Shown here one piece after another: positions 12,391-23,432 of a stretch of 64,000 nt of DNA. The stretch covers positions 13,996,501 to 14,060,500 of the forward strand of contig JAPYXD010000701.1 of assembly GCA_030998225.1 (NCBI GenBank). Direction: 5' to 3'. The translations under genes and the position numbers were made by a program. The notes beneath the pieces were generated by a model that was not told where the DNA came from, searched no databases, and saw only the letters and a list, made by a program, of their open reading frames with translations. The DNA comes from Diplolepis rosae. Taxonomy: Eukaryota > Arthropoda > Insecta > Hymenoptera > Diplolepididae. The number at the start of each line of letters is the position of its first letter. Within the stretch, counting starts at the first letter, position 1.

Positions 12391-14335
12391 TCTTTCCAAA
12401 CGATTTTTAAAATTTGTTTTCGTTAAGAATTACAACGGTTAAGAAGGTAAAACATAACACTTTTTAATAATTTTTTACTTTTTTGTGTGCTATAATTTAT
12501 TATTTTTCAAATAATTATTGTATAAAATGCAGAAATACAAAATTTAAAAGTTTTTTGTCCTGGAATCGTGAAAATGATTACACAGTCAAAATCTAACTTT
12601 TTTTCAATAGTTTCGATGAAGTAAAAATGCCAAAATCAAGAAGGATTCCAATTTTCAAACTTTCTACAGCCAATAGAATGGGTGATGCTTTTAAACTTCT
12701 TTTCTTACTATATATATATAATATTTATATACGTATTTCAAAACAAAGTTCCTAAAAAATATTGATGATAGAAGAGGAAAGACTTCAATTGTCGTACTCT
12801 TTTAGCAAAATGTTTTCCAAAGAACAAATAAACACGTTATGTATAAAATAATTAAAAAATTTTTATGCATAATTATTTTCTGTTTTCCATAATTTGTCTT
12901 AAAAGATGTACAACAAATTTTTACATTCTAATATATATTTTAAATGGCATATATGTGTACATTTGTAATTCAATTTTTCAGAAGCATATTTTAGACAAAA
13001 TTTACAAAATTACAAATTTTGAACAGTTTGAGATAATTTACGTAAAATTCTTCAATATTTACCGAGTTTTTCTCATATCCTTAAACTCGAAACAAATTTG
13101 GTAATTTTTTAAGAACTAATTTTTTCTCTGTAAAGACTCTTGTGAAGTATTTCTTAAAATATTTTGAATTTTGCCCCAAGCTTTTGTGGAGAAAGTTCCA
13201 TGTAGAAGATATTTCCATACTTTTCCAATAAATTACTAAAAGTTGGATAAATCCAAAAAAGCTTAAGAGAAGTTTCGTAAATAACTGTGTCTATTCAATT
13301 TCCTGAACTTTAGGGAATTCCCCACTCTAAAATAGTAAATTACTAGGAGTTTTAGGTAAATGCCCTAAGATCTTGGTAAAATTCACTTTCTTAAAAAAAA
13401 ACGTGTGATAATCTCTTAAAAATATGAAAATAAATTCATCGGAATTCTTTGCAGGGTGCTTATAACGTCTGCGTTAAAAGGGTATCAAAAATAATAATAA
13501 TAATAATCTGAGCTACCCGTATCATTATATCAAGAAAAAAGTGAAAAATGTCAACGTGGGTAAAAGTGGAATATCGAATAGTTATTTGGTACAACTTTTA
13601 CGCAAACTTAATGTAAAACAGTGCTTTACAGAATTTTTTTCGGATTTGGAAGAAAATCTCCCTTTTTTTAAGACTATCGTTTGCAACATAATTGCATAAA
13701 AAGGAAAATTAAATTTAAAACAGATGTACTTTAATTTTAATAAACCTGTAAATCAGATGAAATTAATAAACTAAAATATTCAAATCTTAACACACACACA
13801 TATTAAAATTTAATATACAGTTCTTTTACATGTCGATAAATAACTCAATTTGCTTCATACAGAAAGACATTAAATTTTTACATTCTCATCATATGAGAAG
13901 ACATTGGTTTTATGTAAAAAATCACTTTCGGAATTTTCTATTGTTTCGCTTTGGCTCCTAAAATTGATACTTATTGAAATGCCATATTTTATAAAGAATA
14001 TACCTGTAGTTCTGGCGATTAAAGGAAATTATAATTTTTAAAAAACCTTAAATTCAAATATTTTGCCACAAGAATTGTTTATAACAATGGTTGTTGTTAT
14101 CTTTTTAATAATTTTTGTGATTAAATGTCATTCCTACATTAATGCGAAGCACTTTTAGCAAAAAAAAATTTTTTTTTACCGATAATAATATGAAAAAAAA
14201 TTTTAATTTTCTCCAGAACATTCATTTAAGACAATATACAGTTTACCTAAGCAATTATTAAAGCGTAAAAAATTGTTATATAAAAAATTTCAGTTTTTCC
14301 ATACTTTGAGTAAAAAAATTATTAAAATTTTGAAG
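12391..14335. other. AT-rich sequence with one CAGA-family end fragment
   Basis: No gene is supported. The plus-strand frame 12865-13104 is I/F/N/Y-rich and probably chance. 13490-13505 is an AAT microsatellite. 13877-13945 is the inverted end block of the CAGA family (CATTCTCATCATATGAGAAG then CATTGGTTTTATGT). Confidence 0.5.
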
Positions 14336-14450
14336 AATTTATTTGCATTATTTGCGATATAAGAGTTTGAAATTGTCTATGAGAACCCCTGTCGACAACG
14401 TATCCTATTTGATACGCGACTAGTGATCCTCAAAAATAGAGAAGACAAAA
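14336..14450. repeat. SINE-associated segment (TATCCTATTTGATACGCGAC)
   Basis: Close match to 45680-45780 and, inverted, to 5345-5450. Shared text includes GCATTATTTGCGATATAAG and CCTGTCGACAACGTATCC. The tRNA-like half is absent here. Confidence 0.65.
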
Positions 14451-15010
14451 GTTCTGACCGCGAAGCGTTTCAGAATTTAATGCACTTTAATTTTAAACAA
14501 AGAAATTAAAAATCGGACCAAAATTGATTTCATAATGTATCAATGGTGTACCATTCTGCTCCATATATTCTTAAAGTATATGTCATGTACATTATAAAAA
14601 TAAATTTGCATATCGACTGAAGTAGATTTTTGTATTTTATGACGTTGAGAAAGAAAGAATAACTTATGCCTTCATATCAGTTTCTTCAAAAACTTTTGGA
14701 TATTTTATATTCATTCTCGTCTCAAATATAAAAGTAGTGATTCAACAAACTTCTTGCGAAAATTCCACTCGCAACTTATGGCACATCCCTGTTCAACTAT
14801 CGAATAAAATTAAATAGATTGCTTCTTATGTAATAAAAATTTTAAAAATAATATTTATTGGGAACTTATAATAAAATAAAAATCTAATTTAAAAAAAAAC
14901 TTAACGAAGCTGAACCTATGAAAAAACACTAATGCATCATATTTGACAAAAGCGGTTTTGATATTTTTTACTATATACCGTTAAACGGAATAAAATAAAA
15001 TATTAAGTTA

Positions 15011-15450
15011 CACCCAGAAAGAAGTTTTATTTAAATTTAAGAAATCATTTTATAACTTCATTTCTTCAATTTGAAGTAAAAACACCTTTAGAACAAATAT
15101 AAATTTATTTTATTTTAAGAAATCACATTGAGAAAACAGTTTCTTTGATATACGGTCAAAGAAAAAATTCATTAAAGAACATTTTTTTGAATCAACAAAA
15201 CTTTCTTCAATTAAAAGAAATTTTTTCTTTGAACGTATATCAAAGAAATGTTTCTTTGATTGAAAGAAACTGTTTTCTGGATGCACGGTTTTAGCCTTTT
15301 TTAAATGAAATAAATTATTTTTTCAACATTATTTATTTGATTTAAAAAAATTTCTTTATCAAAGAAAGTTATCTTTGACTGTATAGCAATGCACAAATTT
15401 GTATGATTCAAGAAAATTTTGTTTGAGTCAAAGAAACTTTTTTCTGGGTG
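15011..15450. mobile_element. 440-bp TA-flanked element, CACCCAGAAA ends
   Basis: The ends CACCCAGAAAGAAGTTT and AACTTTTTTCTGGGTG are inverted, with TA at 15009-15010 and 15451-15452. Relatives lie at about 4500-5771 and 61660-62060. It is interrupted by the 158-bp MITE at 15126-15283. The minus-strand frame 15301-15483 is non-coding repeat. Confidence 0.75.
15126..15283. mobile_element. 158-bp MITE with CA target duplication
   Basis: Inverted ends CATTGAGAAAACAGTTTCTT and AAGAAACTGTTTTCTGGATG, with internal AAAGAAA/TTTCTTT words. The flanks are CA on both sides (15124-15125, 15284-15285). The relative near 5650 shows the empty site AAGAAATCACGTTTTTAGCC in reverse, which supports duplication of CA rather than TA. 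It belongs to the family of the element at 40266-41436. Confidence 0.75.
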
Positions 15451-15452
15451 TA

Positions 15453-16185
15453 TTTCAGTTGTAAATTGATCCTTTACTATCATCCACTTTGTGGAAATAG
15501 CAGATTTTTTGAAAATTCGATGAAATTATTTATATTTATTCAGCTTCAGGTCGAATTCCGTCTTAAATTCAATGTAGAGCGTTTCATTTATTTGAAGGAA
15601 TCGATTTTAATTGATTGTAGATGTCATAAATTTTAATTAACTGTTGAATTTTTTTTTCGTTAATAGTGTAAGAGTTACTTTGTGCGATAATTAAATTTAA
15701 AGAAAATAAGTCGCCAATTTGGACGAATTCCAAAGACGCGGGCTCTTGAAAAGTCATTGTACCGCCTACGAAATTAACTTGGCATTACTTCTACTGTAAA
15801 AAGACAGAACAGTGATGAATCCGAGAAAATGTTGAATTGAACGTTGGTTTTCATATTTTTTCTGGCTGAAATTATTACATGATACTTTTAGCAATCAATT
15901 CTACTGTTTGAATTTTAAACGTGGGTAGCAACCAGTTGAGAGACTCACTCCGTAATTCCTGCGAAATACAGTCAATTGTATAAATATAGTTCATATAAAA
16001 AACTAATTTATTCATAAATAAAATAAAGGTTTCGTTTCATATAAAATATTATATAATTATATAATATAATATAATATTATATAATTATGTTATATAATAA
16101 TATTATATTATATTATATAATTATATATAAAATAATATAATAAATTGACAAAATTCAAATCTACTTAAACTAAATGACACATATT
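15453..16185. other. AT-rich sequence; pure A/T palindromic tract
   Basis: 16040-16140 is almost only A and T, made of overlapping TATAATATTATA words able to form cruciforms. The short plus-strand frame at 15448-15636 has no recognisable domain. Confidence 0.5.
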
Positions 16186-16954
16186 TTGTTTTTAAAATGG
16201 AATTACCTATTAAATTTTAATCGTATTTTTTAAAATTGAAACGAAAAATATACACTAAGAAAAAAATTCTATTGAATCAAAAGCATTTCTTTCCAAAAGC
16301 ATGTATACTATTAATTCATAAAAATATACTACAAGAACCAATAAATATGTTACTAATTCTATAGCATATTGATTTGAATCCATGATATACATGCTTTTGA
16401 TTCATTAGCATTTTTTTCTCAGTGTACATTTTATCAGAAACTGTATCAGACAAAATTTGTTCACCGTAATTGTGGTGAACAATTTTGCATTTTTACGTTT
16501 TTTTGTATTTCACAGATTATGTTTAAAAACTTGAATTTTCGATTTCAAATAGTATTTTTTTAGATTAAAAAGAAAAATATACATCTCATAAAAAAATATG
16601 GTGATTCAAATTTGTAGATGTTTTTGTAGTAAACAATTTTGTATAATAATGTTTTGTCGTATCTCGTATAATTTAACTAGAAAATGGATTTTAGATACTG
16701 ACTTTTTTTAAGTTTTAACATACTGTAACTTTCCTAATTTTGGTTTAATCGAAGAATGTTATTGGGATAATTAGTAGAGATTTATGAGCACTCTCAGAAA
16801 CCAGTATTATAACTACAGGCAGGTAGACAGAAACTGTCGTAAAAACCATTTTTTCTGACTCAGGGGGTCTCAAAACGTAAATATGTAATGAAAATTCCGA
16901 AAGTGATTTTTCACATAAAACCAATACCTTCTTATATGATAAGAATGTAAAAAA
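16186..16954 (+). repeat. CAGA-microsatellite dispersed repeat, copy II
   Basis: Same order of blocks as copy I (GACAAAATTTGTTC, CGTATCTCGTATAATTTAAC, a reduced CAGGCAGGTAGACAGA tract, ACTCAGGGGGTCTCAAAACG, CCAATACCTTCTTATATGAT). It is interrupted by the MITE at 16253-16424. The inverted copy near 31095-31170 shows the uninterrupted host text. Confidence 0.75.
16253..16424. mobile_element. 172-bp MITE, CACTAAGAAAAAAA ends, TA target
   Basis: Ends CACTAAGAAAAAAATTC and AGCATTTTTTTCTCAGTG, TA on each side (16251-16252, 16425-16426). The internal word is AAGCATGTATA/TATACATGCTT with GAATCAAAAGCAT. The empty site is the CAGA-family copy near 31120. Confidence 0.8.
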
Positions 16955-16985
16955 CTGTGGAAGTTTTTGAGAATTTTAAGACATA

Positions 16986-17258
16986 CGCTGTTAGAAATTT
17001 CATTACAGGAAGTTTTTTTCAGTAACGTATATTAAATTTAAGTTAGTTTCATGTTAAAAAATGCAAACTTTAATTTAATTTTAATACACGTGTGTATATA
17101 TTTTAATAATTTTTGTTAATTTTAATATATTTAGATTGAAAATTTATTAAATTTAATATGAATGTATATTAATTTTTTATAATATACAAATCTATTAATT
17201 TCAATTTACCAATTTTATATTAAAGTTTAGTAAAATTAATAAGATTTTTAACAGCACG
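16986..17258. mobile_element. MITE of the CTGTTAGAAAT family (copy 1, inverted)
   Basis: Begins CGCTGTTAGAAATTTCATTAC and ends near AGATTTTTAACAGCACG. The interior matches 26525-26816 and 62674-62991 in reverse (ACGTATATTAAATTTAA, ACACGTGTGTATATATTTTA). TA at 16984-16985 on the left; the right boundary is 2-3 bases uncertain. Confidence 0.75.
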
Positions 17259-17259
17259 T

Positions 17260-18300
17260 TATTTTTTCAATTATTCTTAAAGTAAAAATGTTAATTGCAT
17301 AAAAAGTTTGTAAATCAGATGAAAAACTTTTACGTCATTTTGAAAATCGATTTAAAAAATGCCGCTTTGAGGAAAACCCGATTAAAGTTTTGGGAATTTA
17401 GTCTTGTGTATAAAAAAGTAAATCGCGCTTCACTAAATGAATTCATTTAGCATGATATCATAAAAACTTTCCATTTTTGTATATTTTGTGTATTTGAATT
17501 GCATATTTTCTATAAAAACTTAGATAAAATTTTTTTCAAGATAATCTGGTTTTTTGCAGTGGAAGTGTTGTTAACGTTTTCAAGCAAATTTGAAATCGCT
17601 TGGAATCAATTAAAAATATCATAATTTTAATTTAAATTTAGTGATTTAAATAAGTAACCAGTATCTCATAAATGTCGCTGTTAATTAGCTTTATCCCTAA
17701 TAAGAAGATGACTCAAGTCCCTGAATATTTTTTGCAGAAACCAAAAGCATTTAATCAACTCGATTACAGCTTATTTATATCTTGTAATTACTACAGAACT
17801 AAAAATACTCACTCCATTTTCTGCTAAAATTCATCTCCAATTTGGATAAAATAAGGAGTATAAGTTGTAGCATATGCTAAATAATGTTTCTTATAAAATG
17901 ATTTGTTTAATTTACCAAAAAAATTTACTTATTATACACTTGAGCAAATCCTAGATTTCAAATTATATTTTTTTCATGAGGTTTCTTTTTAATTCAGTTA
18001 TATTTTAGGACTCTAGCTTGTTATGTTTAGTAAAACTTTCTGATAAAAATTCAAAAATAAACTAGAAATCTATTTATTACTTCATGCTAGACGGTTTGGC
18101 GACTTCAATACTATTTGGTACTGCCCTTGGCCACTTGAACCTCGAAAATTCACTTGAATATTGTGTAATCGTACTGTAAAACATTGGAACGAACAACAGA
18201 AATCTTTGAAATGTAAAAACATGATAAAAATAAATTCATCCATAAAATTTGAAGAATCGGGATTTTCAGATCAAATGATACTTCACTGCCCTGGCGAAAA
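17260..18300. other. AT-rich sequence, nothing recognised
   Basis: No coding region, tRNA or clear repeat boundary. Composition varies mildly (17690-18140 is a little less AT-rich). Confidence 0.4.
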
Positions 18301-18319
18301 TTTTGGAAAATAATTCAAT

Positions 18320-18725
18320 CTCAGTGAATACCAACCAGTCCGCAATCAATGCAAATCGGTTGAAAATCAATTCGATTTAGTTAGAGACTTTGAATCGAAT
18401 GAATCCGAACTCGGGTTGATCTAAACTGAATTTTCAATCCGAATCATTCTGACCTTGGATTCATTCGAACTGATCCGGATTGAAAATTCTGTTTAGATAA
18501 AACTGAGGTTGGATTTATATTATTTTATTTGAATTAAAAATTTGGTTTGAAGTCTCGGATTGAATCGGATTGGTTTTCAACCGATTTGCATCGAACGAGA
18601 TTAGAAATATGTTTTTTGCATTGACTCAGAATGATTCGGAAACAGATTTCAGATTCGTTTAGATTCACTCGGATTGAATTCCTTTCCAAAACTTTAGTCA
18701 GGATGGAAATTGAAGAAAACATACT
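18320..18725. repeat. GAATC-word-rich inverted region
   Basis: Words such as TTGAATCGAATGAATCCGAA, GATTCGGA and ATCCGGATTGAA recur many times in both directions. GCAAATCGGTTGAAAA at 18350 faces TTTTCAACCGATTTGC at 18572. Likely another word-packed MITE, but its ends are not clear. The minus-strand frame 18534-18722 lies in it. Confidence 0.5.
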
Positions 18726-18869
18726 GTAATAAATTGAAATAAAATATTATTAATTTTTGGAAACTAATTTCGATGCTGATATTTCATAAAAAGGCGAATT
18801 AAATAGTTTTCAACGCCAGATGTCGTTTTTTATAACAACTATCGAACTGAATTAATCAGTAAAAACAAT

Positions 18870-19030
18870 TATTGGATGAATCAGTCATTTAGTGATCACT
18901 GATTTATTTATGTGAACATTTTCACTGATTTTAACAGTGACATAGAAAAGATCACTGACTTTTCAGTGAAAACCTAAATTACTGATTGATTCAATGAGAA
19001 TCTCAGTGATTTACTCATTAGAGAGTACTA
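18870..19030. repeat. CACTGATT-word-rich region
   Basis: At least ten CACTGA/TCAGTG words within about 150 bases, including GTGATCACTGATT. The sides are weakly symmetrical. Probably a diverged MITE; no boundaries assigned. Confidence 0.45.
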
Positions 19031-19120
19031 TCATCGACTTTTGGAATTAAAAGCTTTTTTTGATGTTTTTATTAATCTCGTGTTATTTTAAATAAAAAGT
19101 TAAAAAATACACACAATAAA

Positions 19121-19349
19121 ATATTTGTTAAAAATTGCCAAATTATTTGGAAACGCATGATAAATTCTGAAGCTACGTACTTTTTTCTAATAATTCAATT
19201 TGTTTTATCTTCTAGATGGGAGTTCTTATCGGTAATTTAGCGTACTCTATGATAAAAATCATAATAAATGTTGAATTATTAGAGAAAAAAAACGTAGCTT
19301 CAAAATTTGTCATGCGTTTTTAAACACTTTAGTAATTTTTGACAAATAT
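19121..19349. repeat. 229-bp foldback with about 83-bp arms
   Basis: The left arm starts ATATTTGTTAAAAATTGCC and contains AACGCATGATAAATTCTGAA then GCTACGTAC and CTAATAATTCAAT. The right arm is the reverse complement with about a dozen differences, ending GACAAATAT at 19349. Non-coding. Confidence 0.8.
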
Positions 19350-19787
19350 TTTTCTTCGTCTAGTTTTCGAAATTTTCTTTGTCTGAAAATGATTTCTCCA
19401 TAAAAGATTCCATAAAATATTACGTATCGAATACAATGCTCATTTAATTACAAAAAGTAATTAGTCAATACATGTATTTGTCGAAGAAAATTTCTTTTAC
19501 TCATCATGTTTACATCATTCCTTCAAGATAAGTTGGAATCGATTTATTCAAATTAATACTTATCGAATAAATTATCAAGGTTGATATGAGTCATTCTCAT
19601 CTAAAATCAATTTTTTAATGTATATCTTAATTTAGCTTGATGACAAACAAAATGTTTTTACCAGAATTAATAATATTTTTCATGGATTTTTAGACTGGTA
19701 TAATATATACGTATTTTATTTATCTTTATTAAATTAATTGCTTTGTAAGTTAGAACATCGCAAACGAAAGATTTCATCAATGAGACA

Positions 19788-19964
19788 ATGAGTTCGATGA
19801 AACCTGACCACTGGCATATTATACGTCATCGCATTCCAAGTTCAATGAGTATACCGTACCTATTACATCCAAAGGTTGGAGTAGCACAAGTGAAGATTGA
19901 GAGAGGTCGGGATTATTTCAGCCACATGAGAAAGGCCGGAATTCTATTCAGTGTCAAAGCTTGA
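19788..19964 (+). CDS. Orphan 58-residue ORF, coding-like
   Basis: Starts ATG AGT TCG ATG and ends GCT TGA. The frame stays open upstream for 14 more codons without another start. The product has ordinary composition (MSSMKPDHWHIIRHRIPSS at the N-terminus, a VAQVKIERGRDYFSHMRKAG segment near the C-terminus), unlike the I/F/N-rich chance frames around it, and the DNA is less AT-rich than its flanks. I do not recognise it. It has no signal peptide or membrane segment. It could be an exon of a larger gene, a remnant of a mobile element gene, or chance. No neighbour gives context. Confidence 0.25.
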   Translation: MSSMKPDHWHIIRHRIPSSMSIPYLLHPKVGVAQVKIERGRDYFSHMRKAGILFSVKA

Positions 19965-20428
19965 ATCCACGATTGTTCTCAATGAGAGAATACAATGTGC
20001 ATTCACAAAATTGATATGCGCTCGTAAAATACGAAAGATTGAAATATTCTTGAAGGTCGTTTGTATGAAAACTTTTATTTTTTCAGATGTTGACGCAGAC
20101 CTTTCTAGAATAAATAGTTCTAGTGTACAAACGAAATACGCAATAGTTTGTCGGAATGACTGTGCAGGAATAATTGGTTATCCTGCACGTTGGGTAGTAA
20201 TTCGTTAAAAGTAACGAAGCTACTTTAAAAGTTATGTTACTTGTAACTTTTTCAGTAACTTTCGATACTTTTCGAAGAAAGTAACTGTAACGTAACTTAG
20301 TTACTATTTTCCCAGTAACTGGTAACTTTTTTCAGTTAATTTTTCGTTACTTTGTATTTTTGTGTATAACACATCACTCAATAAGTTTACGGTCTAAGAA
20401 AAACACAGATTTTTCGAGAAATTCGACT

Positions 20429-21760
20429 TTATTCATCAACATAGTTTCCTTCAAGCGTAATACATTCATTCGAACGCTTCTCTAACTTTTCAATGTCGTT
20501 TTTGTAGAATGATTCGTCTTTGCTCTCAAAATAAGCCACAGTTTCGGCAGTCACTTCCTCATTGGAGCCAAATCTCTTTCCCTGGAGCATTTTTTTCAGG
20601 TCAGCAAAGAGCTAGTAATCGCTGGGGGCCAGATCTGGAGGATATGGTGGGTGAGGAAACAATTCGAAGCTTAATTCATTCAATTTGACCATTGTTTTCA
20701 TGGACTTGTGGCACGGTGCATTGCTTGGTGGAACAGCACTTTTTTCTTTTACATGTGAGGCCGTTTTTTCTTGATTTCTACGCTCAATCGATCCAGTAAT
20801 GCCATATTATAGTCACTGTTAATGGTTTTACCCAAGAAGACTATAGACAGGAAAGTCAACAGGCTATAAAACGATGTAGTAAAAAGTGGGATCGTATACG
20901 GCGTCGGGGTAGGTTGTGCCTATAGTCACGTGACTTCCCGATGTTCGGTAGCTTAGTGCGCATCAAGAAGGCAATGTTAATATTTTCACGCGTCAGGTTG
21001 CGAACTAGGCTACCGGACATCGGTGACAGTCACTTGACTCATTAAGTACAGTCCACCCAGACGCCACATACGATCCCATTTTCGTTCTCCTGTCTATAGT
21101 CTTCTTTGTTTTACCTTTCTCAAGACAGTCGATAAACAAAATACCATGCGCGTCCCAAAAGACGGATGCCATAACCTTGCCAGTCCACTGTTGAGTTTTT
21201 AGTCGCTTTGAACAGCTTTCACCAGCTGCTGTCCACTCAGCTGACGATTTTTTTGTTTCAGGTGTGTTGTGGTGGATCCATGTTTCATCCATTATCACAT
21301 AACGACGCAGAAAATCCTTTTTACCTCGCTTGAATAGCTCCAAACAGCGCTCTGAATTCTCGACGCGTTGTTGTTTATGGTCGGATGTGAGGAAACGCGG
21401 CACCCACTTCGAAAACAACATACGCATCCCCAAAGATGCGTGCAAAATTGTAAACATACTACCTTCTGATATCTTTAAAGTGTCAGCTATCTCACGCAAC
21501 TTTAATTTACGATCGCCTAAAACTATTTTGTGGACTTTTGTTATGTTTTTCGAAACAACTGCTGGTTTTGGGAGACTAGAACGTTCAGCGTCATCGGTGT
21601 TTATACGACCGCGTTTAAATTTGGCATACCAGTCGATGATTGTTGATTTCCCTGGTGCAGAGTCCCCATAACGCTTATCAAGCCACTGCGTTGCTTTAAC
21701 AGTATTTTTTCCCATTAAAAAGCAATGTTTGTTTAACACTCGAAACTCTTTTTTATCCAT
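20429..21760 (-). pseudogene. Irritans-subfamily mariner transposase, broken
   Basis: A DD34D transposase that would cut and paste the element at TA sites. The start is MDKKEFRVLNKHCFLMG at 21760. The N-terminal helix-turn-helix region (KSTIIDWYAKFKRG and LREIADTLKISEG) and the linker WVPR are present. The first catalytic Asp is in VIMDETWIHH, residue 158. Wording is close to Himar1-type (irritans) transposases. At 21107 the frame runs into the 275-bp insertion and the tail becomes foreign. The true C-terminal half resumes at 20832 (TINSDYNMALLDRL) but has a stop after KKKRPHM, a one-base loss in the FHQ-DNAP block that destroys the second Asp codon, and a stop in place of W after APSDY. It ends at NYVDE, 20429. 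Inactive. Confidence 0.9.
20833..21107. mobile_element. 275-bp hAT-like MITE inside the mariner
   Basis: The ends CAAGAAGACTATAGACAGGA and TCCTGTCTATAGTCTTCTTT are inverted. The 8-base duplication GTTTTACC flanks them (20825-20832, 21108-21115). Subterminal GGGATCGTAT recurs inverted. The interior is GC-richer than the region (GGCGTCGGGG, CATCGGTGACAG). An 8-bp duplication with short inverted ends is typical of hAT (and P) elements. No coding capacity. Confidence 0.85.
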
Positions 21761-21761
21761 T

Positions 21762-22656
21762 CACCGAGAAACCCGTAGTCTTGCCACAGGCATAAAACAT
21801 TGATAATTTTCTAATGTTGCCGCACGATTACGTTAGCGTTTTGAAAACTTTATCAATTTTTGTCGCAACATTAAATACTACCTATCACAGCCTTTTTTGA
21901 AGTTTGCTGGCAAAAGAATATCGTGAGCTTGATACGAGTTTATTGTAAGGCTAAAATAGGAAAACAATCATAGTGTCCGTATAACCCGTACCTTATTGGT
22001 GTCACAGACATAAGCAGTCTTGCAGCACAGTTAGGTTAGGCCTTCCGCAACTGTTACTGAGGTTGCGTTAAGGTTAAAATTCTTACTCGGCATAGTCATC
22101 GCGTGCGCTTTTGTCAGTGAAAAATTATTATTTTGCGAAAGTGTTTTCAAGTGAGTGGTTTTTGCATGAAATAAAAGCAAAATAAAAACTTTTTAGTGAA
22201 ATATGGATACGTTTGTGCGTGAGAAATTGCGGGATTGGGGTTTGGCGAAATTTCTCGACAAATTTAGAGGTTAGTATTTTTTTCAACAACAAATACACAA
22301 TATATTTCACACTCGTCTAGTGTGCACCTCAAAAATTAACCTCTGTTTTTGACGTATTTTGATAGTATCTTTATAAAAATACCTATACTGTAAGCTCATT
22401 CTTTCGATTTTCCATCGTGTCATAATAACACTGCAGTATAACTTTCAATTGACATTATGCTGTGCTTCTCGTAACGGTAAATGTACAGCTGTCACAAAAG
22501 AATCGAATTAATTTTGCTACAACACTTGCTTATGCCTGTGACAACAGGCATAAGACAACATCGCTGAATCAATTTCGCCATATTCTAACAGTAGGCTCAA
22601 TATTAGCGTTGCTTAAGCAATATTATTGTTGCCACAACATTAAGGGTTTCTCGGTG
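21762..22656. mobile_element. 895-bp insertion with CACCGAGAAACCC ends
   Basis: Perfect 13-bp inverted ends CACCGAGAAACCC / GGGTTTCTCGGTG. It sits directly upstream of the transposase ATG, separating it from the rest of the mariner 5' leader, which resumes at 22657. The target duplication is at most TT. Inside are a perfect 11-bp hairpin (CTTATGCCTGT, 22529-22539, with 22544-22554), GTTAGGTTAGG near 22030, and an exon-like ATG segment at 22203. Confidence 0.75.
22203..22269 (+). CDS. Exon-like segment resembling the start of a SAM domain
   Basis: ATG GAT ACG TTT opens MDTFVREKLRDWGLAKFLDK (next residue F), followed at once by AGAG|GTTAGT, a plausible 5' splice site at 22270. The pattern (EKL..WGL..FLDKF) resembles the first helices of SAM domains, which often begin a protein in this way. 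It lies in the 895-bp insertion, so it would be a retained or captured first exon of a transposon gene. No downstream exon is visible. A 22-codon match can be chance. Confidence 0.25.
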
Positions 22657-23050
22657 TTGTTTTGAAAATGACAAAAGTTGCTTCACCAAAACCTCTGTAA
22701 CTTCTGAACTGAACGTCAGATTGTCATGAAATTTTAACACTTAACGTTTGAACATTGGTACTATCCAGAAATCATGTGGATTTGACAACAGTGGTGTCAT
22801 CTATATGTCAAATCGGAAACTCATTGAGTGATGCGTTATCTTTCTTTTGATTGCTTTTATACAAAGGATGAGAATTTTAATAATTGCGCGCGGTGAGAAA
22901 ACAAAAGATTATCGATGTCGCGCTTGCGTGCTGGTTTTCATTTGCTTTGTAAACAAGCAAGCTTTGATTTTGGACATATTGATTCGAGCAAATCCAAAAC
23001 TTCGAAATTGAGTTTTATCTGATTTGAGAAATTTGAAAAAAGAATGATAG

Positions 23051-23219
23051 CCCGTGAAAAAAAAGTTGATCTTGTTAGATCTGGTCAGATCAAATTCCCA
23101 GATCTTGATTTTGTCGAGATCTGACCAGATCTACTTCAGATCTCGACAAAATCAAGATCTGGTTATATCTGGGAATTTGATGTGACCAGATCTAACAAGA
23201 TCAACTTTTTTTTCGCGGG
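23051..23219. repeat. 169-bp GATC-rich palindrome
   Basis: The left arm starts CCCGTGAAAAAAAAGTTGAT. The right arm is its reverse complement ending ATCAACTTTTTTTTCGCGGG. The arms are about 74 and 84 bases and differ by one 10-base indel and a few substitutions. AGATCT occurs about ten times. No clear target duplication. A cruciform-forming MITE or foldback. Confidence 0.85.
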
Positions 23220-23432
23220 AATGTGCGACAAAAATAACGGTACGCGTTGCGTATTTTTCTTTTTTTTTAAATCATTTTATTTCAATCTTTCCGTTTTGAA
23301 AAATTAGGTGGGGGGATATGAAAGTAACTTTTAAAGTAACTTAAGTTACTTTCACCAGTAATTAGCACTGTTACGAGTTAATTTTTATAGAGGAACTTAT
23401 CCAACACTTGTATCCCGTTGAAAAATAATGTA

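Larger units (their letters stand above)
20369..22836 (-). mobile_element. Irritans-type mariner, interrupted by two later insertions
   Basis: Inverted ends ACACATCACTCAATAAGTTT and AAACTCATTGAGTGATGCGT, TA on both sides (20367-20368, 22837-22838). The span is 2468 bases. Removing the 275-bp insertion with its 8-base duplication and the 895-bp insertion leaves about 1290, the normal mariner length. The transposase is on the minus strand. Both insertions are younger than the mariner. Confidence 0.9.
20185..23412. mobile_element. Possible host element with GTAAC-rich ends, split by the mariner
   Basis: 20185-20340 and 23315-23395 are both packed with GTAACTTTTAAAGTTAC-like words. The outer borders CGTTGGGTAGTAATTCG (left) and AACTTATCCAACAC (right) are imperfectly inverted. 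This suggests an element into which the mariner at 20369-22836 jumped. No clean target duplication was found. Confidence 0.35.
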
